Shown piece after piece: positions 14,700 through 20,779 of a DNA stretch of 64,000 nucleotides. The translations under genes were made by a program, and so were the position numbers. Each line of letters begins with the position of its first letter. The stretch's first letter is position 1. The DNA comes from Lachnoclostridium sp. UBA5890 (GTDB taxonomy: Bacteria > Bacillota > Clostridia > Lachnospirales > Lachnospiraceae). The stretch spans positions 76,820 to 140,819 of the forward strand of contig DJEU01000025.1 in assembly GCA_002431395.1 (NCBI GenBank), given 5' to 3'. The notes under the pieces were generated by a model. That model was not told the origin of the DNA, did not search any database, and saw nothing but the letters and a program-made list of their open reading frames with translations.

Positions 14700-15133
14700 C
14701 GTGACAGTAAAACTTCCCGTATGCATTCCAAAAGAATTTGACTGGCTACCTGTTCCACTATTCTTAGTGAAATGGACGAAAATCCGGAAATGACCTTTTT
14801 GGTTTTGCCCCATATCGTATTATCTCGTATGGTATCCAGGAAACGATGTCCAGCGGGAGTAAGTTTTTGTACACAAATATTGTATTGCATATCGGAATTA
14901 TCGAAGATGCTTATTAAATTATCTTCGACACAGTACCATAGATGATATATTAAAGTATCATTATCGTACTTTTTCATTAAAGTACTTTGGTATTCTGAAA
15001 TTGCGACTTCATCTCCAGTGAATTTTACGACTTCAGTAAGACTGGAGTCTATAAAATGGCAGGACTTTCGCAAACCGGTATGGTCTTCAATACATAAAAG
15101 CAAGTCACGGATACAATCAATATTTAAGCGCAT
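14696..15133 (-). CDS. DUF2513-like phage protein
   Basis: A 145-residue protein starting MRLNIDCIRDLLLCIEDHTG, the usual opening of the DUF2513 family, with LIYHLWYCVEDNLI and LTPAGHRFLDTIRDNTIW further on. Function is unknown; the fold is probably winged-helix-like. It is inserted on the minus strand between the two paralogous small membrane genes and overlaps the stop of the first by 4 bases. This suggests insertion into an ancestral tandem array. Confidence 0.8.
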   Translation of the reverse strand: MRLNIDCIRDLLLCIEDHTGLRKSCHFIDSSLTEVVKFTGDEVAISEYQSTLMKKYDNDTLIYHLWYCVEDNLISIFDNSDMQYNICVQKLTPAGHRFLDTIRDNTIWGKTKKVISGFSSISLRIVEQVASQILLECIREVLLSR

Positions 15134-15255
15134 ATAGTTTCTCCTTTCGTTGTTACTTGACTTTTAGGCAGTCTGTATTTGTTATTGTAACTCAAAAGGA
15201 AAATAATGTAAATGGTCTAATTAAGCCAGATTTTAACGGCGGAAAGGAGAGCAAC

Positions 15256-15426
15256 ATGGTTACTGTGATTTTAACATTACTGACAATCGCATTGGTTATC
15301 CGTATCATTGTTATGAAAGGTGCAATCAAAACACTGACATTATCCCTAATCATGCGAGGGATTGAGCCAAGCAAAGAAGAGTTGGAACAGTGCGGCAAGA
15401 TGGTCAGAAAGAACATGTTTAAGTGA
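15256..15426 (+). CDS. Small membrane protein, paralogue of the 14526 gene
   Basis: A 56-residue protein with one membrane helix (MVTVILTLLTIALVIRIIVM) and the tail MRGIEPSKEELEQCGKMVRKN shared with the 14526 gene. GGAAAGGAG at 15241-15249 fixes the start at ATG 15256 rather than the upstream in-frame codon at 15157. Function is not known. Confidence 0.7.
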   Translation: MVTVILTLLTIALVIRIIVMKGAIKTLTLSLIMRGIEPSKEELEQCGKMVRKNMFK

Positions 15427-15433
15427 GAAGCCT

Positions 15434-15655
15434 ATGAATGAAATAAAATTCAATAAATCAGATGTATGCGAAATTGAGAAGAAAGCATCTTCCACAAAAG
15501 TAAAGCATGACAATGTGTTTTATGTCATGCCGGATGATGTGAGCAAGACAATCATTATTTCGCCATCGGTACCAGGAGTAACCTTAAAACTTGGTATAAA
15601 AGAAGCAGAGGCGTTGGTTAAAATCCTAGAGCATCAAATTCGTTTATGGAGGTGA
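15434..15655 (+). CDS. Small phage protein, 73 residues
   Basis: Starts MNEIKFNKSDVCEIEKKAS at ATG 15434, 7 bases past the previous stop, and ends VKILEHQIRLWR. A beta-rich middle (NVFYVMPDDVSKTIIISPSV) is followed by a helix. I do not recognise a family. Its position in the early operon suggests a regulatory or host-takeover role, which is inference. Confidence 0.6.
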   Translation: MNEIKFNKSDVCEIEKKASSTKVKHDNVFYVMPDDVSKTIIISPSVPGVTLKLGIKEAEALVKILEHQIRLWR

Positions 15656-15660
15656 ATGTT

Positions 15661-15816
15661 ATGCCAGTACAAAAATATTTTGTTTGCCTGCAGTGCGGCA
15701 GAGCATGTTGCTGAATGGAAAAATTACCTGCATTCGAAAATGACTATTGCACACACTGCGAGGCAAGTCTAGTTATTGCCAAAGAAGAGGCGTTGACTAG
15801 GGACCAGAAAGGTTAA
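15661..15816 (+). pseudogene. Small zinc-ribbon gene interrupted by an in-frame TGA
   Basis: ATG 15661 (GGAGGTGAATGTT just upstream) reads MPVQKYFVCLQCGRACC, then TGA at 15712-15714, then in the same frame MEKLPAFENDYCTHCEASLV to TAA at 15816. Both CxxC halves of a zinc ribbon (CLQC and CTHC) are kept in one frame, so the whole 52-codon frame is one ancestral gene. A nonsense mutation (TGG to TGA) is the simplest reading. Read-through or reinitiation at the ATG that directly follows the TGA would also restore a product. Confidence 0.6.
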
Positions 15817-16020
15817 ACAAACTTATATTTATAGGAACTTCCTATAACGATAAGATACCATCTTCCTGTTCCTGAAACAGTTATTCGTACAGGTGTTTTG
15901 GTATAATGTGCACCATAGTAGTCAAATCGTTTATGTGCCATGAATTACATCGGCAGCATTTTTCAATTCTACTATGGCTGTTACCTCTCCTGTACTATAA
16001 ACGTATGGTATTCGAGCCAT
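15813..16020 (-). pseudogene. DUF1883-like gene split by a frameshift
   Basis: On the minus strand, ATG 16020 behind AAGGAGG reads MARIPYVYSTGEVTAIVELK then NAADVIHGT and stops at 15931. A second frame from 15941 to 15813 reads FDYYGAHYTKTPVRITVSGT then GRWYLIVIGSSYKYKFV. The second part matches the DUF1883 pattern (GG..Y..SPVRI.VP..GHWYVVID). The two frames together look like one short family member broken by a one-base indel around 15931-15941. Sequence error or programmed frameshifting cannot be excluded. Confidence 0.55.
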
Positions 16021-16032
16021 ATGCATTTCCTC

Positions 16033-16086
16033 CTTCCCTTATATACTCGACTGCTGGCACAGTCTGTACCAATAGTATAAGGGAAG
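16033..16086. repeat. 11-bp inverted repeat upstream of the DUF1883-like gene
   Basis: CTTCCCTTATA (16033-16043) and TATAAGGGAAG (16076-16086) are perfect partners 32 bases apart. In a leftward mRNA the inner arm is next to the AAGGAGG of the DUF1883-like gene and could mask it. It may also be an operator. Confidence 0.55.
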
Positions 16087-16147
16087 AGGGAAAAATTGTA
16101 AATAAAAATAGAAAAAAATGTCAAAAAAAGAAGAAAGGAAGGATCTT

Positions 16148-16327
16148 ATGACACCAAATTTTAATCTGGAGATACACGTTGTTGCACAGGGCAAAACAAA
16201 TCAATTAGCGCAGATCATTGTAGATTATGCGGCAAAGAACGAGTTTACAGCTAGAAACATTATGGAGTCGGTTGATGTAGCACTGGCACACATGAAAAAT
16301 AACGCGGTGCTGCCGAAAGAAGATTAA
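16148..16327 (+). CDS. Small phage protein, 59 residues
   Basis: Starts MTPNFNLEIHVVAQGKTNQL at ATG 16148, with GGAAGG 6 bases upstream; the upstream in-frame ATG at 16118 has no such site. It continues AQIIVDYAAKNEFTARNIMESVDVALAHM. It is helical and probably oligomeric; no family is recognised. Palindrome copy 5 lies 22 bases past its stop. Confidence 0.6.
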   Translation: MTPNFNLEIHVVAQGKTNQLAQIIVDYAAKNEFTARNIMESVDVALAHMKNNAVLPKED

Positions 16328-16349
16328 TCAGAAGCCATCCCCCTAAAAG

Positions 16350-16366
16350 GTGTCAGAAACTGACAC
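16350..16366. repeat. 17-bp palindrome, copy 5
   Basis: GTGTCAGAAACTGACAC, flanked by one extra G/C pair. No T run follows. It lies 12 bases ahead of the start of the ribbon-helix-helix gene. Confidence 0.88.
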
Positions 16367-16378
16367 CAGAAAGGAGTT

Positions 16379-16540
16379 ATGTTGAAAGAAACAAAAATAC
16401 AAACAGGGCTTCGTATCCCTGAAAATCAGTACAACAAAATTCGTACAATATCCAATCGAATGGGAGTTTCAGCGAATACACTCATTTTGATGCTGATTGA
16501 TATTGGACTTACTCATATTGAGAAGGAGCCTCAGGAATGA
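16379..16540 (+). CDS. Ribbon-helix-helix protein, plus-strand member of a convergent pair
   Basis: A 53-residue protein from ATG 16379 (or TTG 16382, which has better spacing from AAAGGAG). It reads KETKIQTGLRIPENQYNKIR and continues with helices, the pattern of Arc/MetJ-type DNA-binding proteins. The KIQTGLRI strand is shared with the opposing gene at 16509-16694. The 3' ends of the two genes overlap by 32 bases. Confidence 0.7.
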   Translation: MLKETKIQTGLRIPENQYNKIRTISNRMGVSANTLILMLIDIGLTHIEKEPQE

Positions 16541-16694
16541 TACCGTTATTTTTTTCGTATTCATCTAAATAGTGATGAATAATGTATTCAACAAGATTGT
16601 TTATAGAGCGGCTTTCCTTAACGCTGAGAGTTTTTAATTTATTATAGGTTACTTCGTCAATACGCAACCCGGTTTGAATTTTGCTAACTGCCAT
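16509..16694 (-). CDS. Ribbon-helix-helix protein, minus-strand member of a convergent pair
   Basis: A 61-residue protein, MAVSKIQTGLRIDEVTYNKL, then KTLSVKESRSINNLVEYIIHHYLDEYEK. AGGAGG lies 8-9 bases upstream of ATG 16694. The dyads with GTTAGC half-sites that surround its promoter are probably its own operators. It is a clear relative of the plus-strand gene, so this is a divergent duplicate pair. Confidence 0.78.
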   Translation of the reverse strand: MAVSKIQTGLRIDEVTYNKLKTLSVKESRSINNLVEYIIHHYLDEYEKNNGIIPEAPSQYE

Positions 16695-16716
16695 TGGTAG
16701 CACCTCCTTAGTATTT

Positions 16717-16779
16717 GTTAGCACATTATATCAAAAAAACATTGACTTTTCTACTAACATATGTTAGCATAATGCTAAC
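16717..16779. promoter_or_regulatory. Divergent control region with GTTAGC dyads
   Basis: Two overlapping perfect palindromes, CTAACATATGTTAG (16754-16767) and GTTAGCATAATGCTAAC (16763-16779), plus a lone GTTAGC at 16717-16722. They lie between the minus-strand RHH gene (minus -10 TATAAT near 16727-16732) and the plus-strand gene at 16800 (TTGACT at 16742). They could let the RHH protein repress both directions. Confidence 0.75.
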
Positions 16780-16799
16780 GAAGCAAGGAAGGTGATTCA

Positions 16800-17075
16800 A
16801 TGTTAGCAACGCAGGTTCAGGAACTGGAGCAGGAAAACATACAGCTGAAAGAGCAGATAGAACACATAAGAAAGATATATGGAGAGTATCCGGAATGTCC
16901 GAAGAAATGCGAATACTGTTCCAACTTTGTGCAGCACTACATATGTTGCGGCGATAAGTTTGTACCGACATATGACGGACATTGTTGCGCAGGCAACCGG
17001 ATAACCAAAACTAGAAAAAGCACAGATACATGCAAAGCATTTGTCAAAAGAGTTTGTGGAAAAAATTATATATAA
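16800..17075 (+). CDS. Cysteine-rich phage protein
   Basis: A 91-residue protein with an N-terminal coiled coil (QVQELEQENIQLKEQIEHIR) followed by a probable zinc-binding region: CPKKCEYCSNFVQHYICCG, then GHCCAGNR and DTCKAF. About nine cysteines are present. GGAAGGTG precedes ATG 16800. Related Cys-rich early proteins are common in Lachnospiraceae phages, but I know no function. Confidence 0.7.
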   Translation: MLATQVQELEQENIQLKEQIEHIRKIYGEYPECPKKCEYCSNFVQHYICCGDKFVPTYDGHCCAGNRITKTRKSTDTCKAFVKRVCGKNYI

Positions 17076-17092
17076 AGGCAGGAGGAAGAGAA

Positions 17093-17728
17093 ATGCAGAA
17101 TAAAATCCAGAAGAACATCGTATCTCTTTTCGGAGAAATCATATCTGAATGGGAATACGATCACGAAACAATGAATGAACGATTCGGAAGGGTATCTTTC
17201 CGAATTGAGCGCCAAAGTGGGACATCCGATGTCCTGCCATTGATGGTGTCGGAGAAGTTTTTAGAGGTAGGCGAGATCAAAGTAGGAACATTTGCTACTG
17301 TGAACGGAGCGTTCCGTTCCTACAATATTCAGGACGAAGCCGGGAAAAGCCATTTGGTTTTGGTGGTTTTCGTTGACGATTTGTTCTTGTTCACCGCGGA
17401 TCATGATATGTGGTGGAAGAACGAGGCTTTATTAGATGGGTATATCTGCAAGCCAACGATCTACCGCAAGACACCATTGGGGCGAGAGGTTACAGACTTT
17501 ATTCTTGCCGTTAATCGTGCTTATGGCAAGACGGATTATATACCTTGTATCTGCTGGGGCAGAAATGCCAAGTTTGCCGCCCACTTCAAGGTGGGTGACA
17601 TGGTTACGGTCTCCGGCAGACTCCAGAGTCGTGAGTATCAAAAGACGATGGAAGATGGAACCGTTATAAACCGTACAGCCTATGAGTTATCCGCACGATC
17701 TGTCGATCGGATATCCATAGCGGTTTAG
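17093..17728 (+). CDS. Single-stranded DNA-binding protein-like, OB fold
   Basis: A 211-residue protein. The C-terminal half has an SSB-type OB fold: GREVTDFILAVNRAYGKTDY, IPCICWGRNAKFAAHFKVGD, VTVSGRLQSREY. The N-terminal half (GRVSFRIERQSGTSDVLPLM, KVGTFATVNGAFRSYN) looks like a second, diverged OB domain, so it may be a two-domain SSB. It opens the replication block of the prophage. ATG 17093 has AGGAGGAAG upstream. Confidence 0.78.
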   Translation: MQNKIQKNIVSLFGEIISEWEYDHETMNERFGRVSFRIERQSGTSDVLPLMVSEKFLEVGEIKVGTFATVNGAFRSYNIQDEAGKSHLVLVVFVDDLFLFTADHDMWWKNEALLDGYICKPTIYRKTPLGREVTDFILAVNRAYGKTDYIPCICWGRNAKFAAHFKVGDMVTVSGRLQSREYQKTMEDGTVINRTAYELSARSVDRISIAV

Positions 17729-17737
17729 ATAAATCCA

Positions 17738-17972
17738 AGTGACCTTCCCATCCGGTTGGCGGTCAAAAATATGAACTGGATGGAGGGGCGGTCGGAAATA
17801 TGCAGAGAGGTTTCCACGCTTCTGAGTGGGTGTGACGCGGAGTATCTTTCGAGCATGTGTCAGGTACTGGGGTTCGAATCCTCACACACTCATAGGGCGC
17901 AGTCCCCACATTCACTTTTTTAACATACCCCCTGGTAGAATATTTTTTCCAACTGCTGCGCCCTTATTTTTT
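17738..17972 (+). ncRNA. Structured RNA with a tRNA-like 3' domain (element A)
   Basis: No coding frame fits this 264-base gap. A strong stem, CATCCGGTT/AACTGGATG (17749-17757/17774-17782), is followed by a 16-base near-repeat (GGCGGTC..AAATATG at 17758 and 17787). A tRNA-like part then follows. Its acceptor arms are GAGTGGG (17824) and CACACTC (17885), with one mismatch. Its T-arm is TGGGG-TTCGAAT-CCTCA (17868-17884). A normal D-arm and anticodon arm are missing. A long-range stem AGGGCGCAG/CTGCGCCCT (17894/17956) with TTATTTTTTT may end the RNA. Confidence 0.55.
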
Positions 17973-17992
17973 TAGAAAAGAGGTGAAACACA

Positions 17993-18409
17993 TTGGAAGC
18001 AGTCGAATTGAAAAACATTGCCGGCGGAGCATTGCAGGCAAAGTTCAACAAAGCAATGGAGGCGGTGGTCGCTAATTTATTGGATCCCAATACTCCGTCG
18101 AAGGACAAGCGGAAGATTACGATAGAAATGACTTTCGTAACAGATGAAGAGCGGACGCAGGTGGCGTCTACCGTATCCGTCAAGCAAAAGCTCGCGCCAC
18201 TTCATCCAATCAATACCCAGTTTGGCATCGGGAAAGATTTGAAGGATGGCGGAAATTTCATCGAAGAGTATGGCCAGCATCTTCCGGGACAGCTGGCACT
18301 GAACGAAAATGTAAACGAACAAACGATAAATGGACAAGTAGTAGATACCGATACCGGAGAGATATTGGAAAGTAAAGTAGTAGATTATCGCAAGAGAGGT
18401 GCTATGTAA
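17993..18409 (+). CDS. Phage protein of the 'replication terminator protein' annotation type
   Basis: A 138-residue protein with a TTG start behind AGAGGTGAAACAC. It reads MEAVELKNIAGGALQAKFNK, then NTPSKDKRKITIEMTFVTDE and a C-terminal GQVVDTDTGEILESKVVDYR. Proteins of this pattern are widely annotated 'replication terminator protein' in Firmicute phages without evidence for that activity. It is followed 23 bases later by the YfdQ-like gene, with which it usually travels. Confidence 0.7.
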   Translation: MEAVELKNIAGGALQAKFNKAMEAVVANLLDPNTPSKDKRKITIEMTFVTDEERTQVASTVSVKQKLAPLHPINTQFGIGKDLKDGGNFIEEYGQHLPGQLALNENVNEQTINGQVVDTDTGEILESKVVDYRKRGAM

Positions 18410-18432
18410 GAATAGCACAGAAAGGAAGCAAT

Positions 18433-19158
18433 ATGATCAAAGAAGCACTACAGTATGTTGTCGGCTTACGGAAGCCGGAAGTATTGAATATCGACGGAAC
18501 GTCGTATTCAGACAAAGAATTAGTGGAGATTGAGCCATTTATTCATCATGCGGATCCCCTTTCGATGCACACGCTCACTAGTTTAGTGGAGTATATACGA
18601 GAGAAAGTAGATACGATGGGTGAACATATACTCATCCATGTCGAATCACCTACAGAAGTAGGTTTGTCTGGTGCATTGGATGCGAAGCGAATGCGTGAAC
18701 ATCTGTGCTGTGTTCAAGCCTCTGTTCCAGGATTTCGTTTCGGACATTATTACGATTCAGAAGAGTTTATTATCGCATTGCAGTCAATGTTTATCCCTTC
18801 GGCAGACCGTGATTTGCTTTTACGATTTGCCGGAACCAGCGAAGCTGGAACGATAGCCGCTTATGGTGATGATGGTGTGACCCAGAAAGCTACGATCAAG
18901 CAGGGCATTGTCAACAAAGAAGAGGCAATCATTCCGAACCCGGTGTGCTTGCAGCCGTATCGGACTTTCGTAGAGGTAGATCAGCCGGCTTCCCAATTCA
19001 TCTTCCGGATGAAGCAGGAACAGGGCATGGGGATTCGATGTGCCCTTTTTGAAGCCGATGGTGGAGCATGGAAGAATCAGGCTTGTCAGAATATTGAACA
19101 GTACCTGAAAAAAGAACTGAGTGATGTAACAGAACCACGGATCACAGTGATCTCATAA
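18433..19158 (+). CDS. DUF2303/YfdQ-like phage protein
   Basis: A 241-residue protein with HTLTSLVEYIREKVDTMGEH, ILIHVESPTEVGLSGALDAK and FRFGHYYDSEEFIIALQSMF. These segments fit the DUF2303 (YfdQ) family of phage proteins of unknown function. It ends LSDVTEPRITVIS. It is in the early/replication region, 23 bases after the previous gene. A tRNA-like element follows within 8 bases of the stop. Confidence 0.6.
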   Translation: MIKEALQYVVGLRKPEVLNIDGTSYSDKELVEIEPFIHHADPLSMHTLTSLVEYIREKVDTMGEHILIHVESPTEVGLSGALDAKRMREHLCCVQASVPGFRFGHYYDSEEFIIALQSMFIPSADRDLLLRFAGTSEAGTIAAYGDDGVTQKATIKQGIVNKEEAIIPNPVCLQPYRTFVEVDQPASQFIFRMKQEQGMGIRCALFEADGGAWKNQACQNIEQYLKKELSDVTEPRITVIS

Positions 19159-19166
19159 AAGAAACC

Positions 19167-19231
19167 TGGGCATGAAAAGATTTACGCTGGTTTGAAACTC
19201 CAGTGAGCGGGTTCGATTCCCGTGTGCCCCT
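19167..19231 (+). ncRNA. tRNA-like element with no D-arm (element B)
   Basis: The acceptor arms are TGGGCAT (19167-19173) and GTGCCCC (19224-19230), six of seven pairs. The T-arm is GCGGG-TTCGATT-CCCGT (19207-19223). In the middle is one hairpin, GCTGG/CCAGT with a 9-base loop, instead of a D-arm plus a 7-base anticodon loop. At about 65 bases it is too short for a normal tRNA. No CCA is encoded; TTTTGAC follows. Confidence 0.5.
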
Positions 19232-19254
19232 TTTGACAAGAAAGGAGCAGCCCT

Positions 19255-19479
19255 ATGAAGAAAGAGCAAAAGACGAGAAAAACAATCCTCGGCCGTGTCA
19301 TTCTCTTTGTGTTATTTGTTATCTTGATGCTTAAGGGAGTGACATGCGGGGTGGATTGGAACCATGTAGACGAAGCAGAAAGATACTTAGATAATTATTA
19401 TGAAGAAAGGATGAATCAGCAGTATGAAGCGCGAGAAGACATTAAAAAGAAATGCGTTGATTTACAAACAATTCCTTAA
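19255..19479 (+). CDS. Small membrane protein
   Basis: A 74-residue protein with a basic N-terminus, one membrane helix (GRVILFVLFVILMLKGVTCG) and a charged helical tail. AAAGGAGC precedes ATG 19255. Its 3' end overlaps the next gene by 56 bases. Function is unknown. Confidence 0.6.
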   Translation: MKKEQKTRKTILGRVILFVLFVILMLKGVTCGVDWNHVDEAERYLDNYYEERMNQQYEAREDIKKKCVDLQTIP

Positions 19480-19834
19480 AGGAATGTCAAAAGATGAACT
19501 TGCCAAAAAATTTGACTTGACTCGTGATCATGTAATCACCATTATTTCCTCAGAAAAATCACGTAATAATGGTACGATAGAAGAAGAACGTGAGAAAAAA
19601 GCGCGAGTTTTTAATTGGCGGTTAGAAAAATTTAAGAACAGTATCGAGTTGGGTGACGTTATTGTCTTTTATAAAAAACTATTGACAGATGGAGAAAAGC
19701 AGGAAGAAATCAGAAAGCAGGTAGGCGAAGTGATTTTTAAAAACAGCCACTTTGTTACCCTGCGTGGCGAACTCTTTACAGAATCCTTTTTGTATGGAGA
19801 TCTGCAAAAACAGATGATTTCTCATTTTAAATAA
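19424..19834 (+). CDS. Small helix-turn-helix-like phage protein
   Basis: A 136-residue protein whose first third looks like a DNA-binding helix-turn-helix: LIYKQFLKGMSKDELAKKFD, LTRDHVITIISSEK. The rest is helical and ends FLYGDLQKQMISHFK. It overlaps the upstream small membrane gene by 56 bases, so the start at ATG 19424 is not certain; GAAAGGATG lies 14 bases upstream. It could regulate the partition/replication genes that follow. Confidence 0.6.
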   Translation: MKREKTLKRNALIYKQFLKGMSKDELAKKFDLTRDHVITIISSEKSRNNGTIEEEREKKARVFNWRLEKFKNSIELGDVIVFYKKLLTDGEKQEEIRKQVGEVIFKNSHFVTLRGELFTESFLYGDLQKQMISHFK

Positions 19835-19920
19835 ATAAAAAAGAAAAGACCCCAACAGTTTGGCGACCGGGAGAGTCTTTCCTTGTGTCTTATTATAGCA
19901 CAGGAAAGGGGAAAAAGCAA

Positions 19921-20130
19921 ATGTATATTCCAAAAGAATGTCCGTTCTGCGGTGCCTATCTTGATCCGGAAGAAAAGTGTGAATGTCAAACTGAGGGGCG
20001 GAAGGAGAAGATGGCAAATGAAAGTAGTTTCGATCATAAACCTGAAAGGCGGCGTTGGAAAGACATTGACGGCTTTGACGATGGCATGGACGTTGGTGTT
20101 GCGCCAGCAAAAGAGAGTGCTGCTTATTGA
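19921..20130 (+). CDS. Small zinc-ribbon protein overlapping parA
   Basis: ATG 19921 behind AGGAAAGGGG reads MYIPKECPFCGAYLDPEEKC, then ECQTEGRKEKMANESS. The CPFC and CEC cysteines are a compact metal site often found in tiny genes ahead of parA in mobile elements. The frame continues 113 bases into parA before its stop, and that C-terminal part may be a by-product of the overlap. Up to the parA start it is clearly gene-like. Confidence 0.6.
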   Translation: MYIPKECPFCGAYLDPEEKCECQTEGRKEKMANESSFDHKPERRRWKDIDGFDDGMDVGVAPAKESAAY

Positions 20131-20779
20131 TAACGACATTCAGGCAAATGTCAGCAAAGTGTTAGCGGTGCATGATTATGATGCCCCTTCGATGGAACAT
20201 ATCATGTCTGGAGCATCGGCAAGAGAAGTAAAAACAAGTACGGATTGGAAAGGACTTGATGTCATACCATCCAATACAAACTTAGAGGCTGCCAGTAATG
20301 AGCTGGCAATGGACGGTTCCAGCAATCAAAATCTTCGAATCAAAGAAGCATTGGAATCGGTACAGGATGAATATGATTATGTGATCATTGACTGTCCTCC
20401 GGGAATCGGTTTGAACGTGATTAATGCACTTTGTGCCTCGGACGAGGTTATCATCCCTATTCGCATCGACAAAAATTCTCTGGATGGAATGGAAGAATTG
20501 TTTGACTTGATTGCAGAGGTAAAAGGATATTATAACACCTCTTTGAAGTCAGCCAGATGTCTGATTACATCATATCGTGACACGGTAATGCAAAAAGCAG
20601 GGTGTCAGATTCTGACACAGAGTGACTATGACTGCTTTTCTACGAAAATTCGATATTCCGAAAAACTTATGGATTACGCATGGGATATACCGTTGTTTGA
20701 GTTTAGTCCGAACTGTGCAGCAAGTGTCGATTACAGAAAGTTCGTAGACGAATTTGTAGGGGGTGGAGAGCATGCCTAA
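20018..20779 (+). CDS. parA: ParA-type partition ATPase
   Basis: A 253-residue ParA/Soj protein without an N-terminal DNA-binding domain (type Ib size). The deviant Walker A motif INLKGGVGKT is at residues 7-16, VLLIDNDIQANVSKVL is Walker A', and DYVIIDCPPGIGLNVINAL is Walker B. GAAGGAG precedes ATG 20018. It would move DNA bound by ParB along the nucleoid. parB follows with an 8-base overlap. Palindrome copy 6 lies inside this gene at the codons for about residues 195-200. Confidence 0.92.
   Translation: MKVVSIINLKGGVGKTLTALTMAWTLVLRQQKRVLLIDNDIQANVSKVLAVHDYDAPSMEHIMSGASAREVKTSTDWKGLDVIPSNTNLEAASNELAMDGSSNQNLRIKEALESVQDEYDYVIIDCPPGIGLNVINALCASDEVIIPIRIDKNSLDGMEELFDLIAEVKGYYNTSLKSARCLITSYRDTVMQKAGCQILTQSDYDCFSTKIRYSEKLMDYAWDIPLFEFSPNCAASVDYRKFVDEFVGGGEHA
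20602..20618. repeat. 17-bp palindrome, copy 6, inside parA
   Basis: GTGTCAGATTCTGACAC within the coding sequence of parA, read as CQILT. Its presence under coding constraint and without terminator context supports a protein-binding role for the sequence. Confidence 0.9.

Noticed and set aside
15661..15816. Stop-codon recoding of the whole phage
   Set aside because: Many phage genes in the window end in TGA with overlapping ATG starts, so TGA is a real stop here.
8275..16366. All 17-bp palindromes explained as ordinary terminators
   Set aside because: Copies 2 and 3, and to a lesser degree 4, have T runs and may terminate, but copies 1, 5 and 6 do not, and the core bases are kept the same in all.
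17824..17892. Normal tRNA gene
   Set aside because: T-arm and acceptor stem fit, but there is no D-arm with GG loop and no 7-base anticodon loop on a 5-bp stem; the acceptor has a G-A mismatch.
19167..19231. Normal tRNA gene
   Set aside because: Only about 65 bases, no D-arm, 9-base loop in the anticodon position, first acceptor pair T-C.
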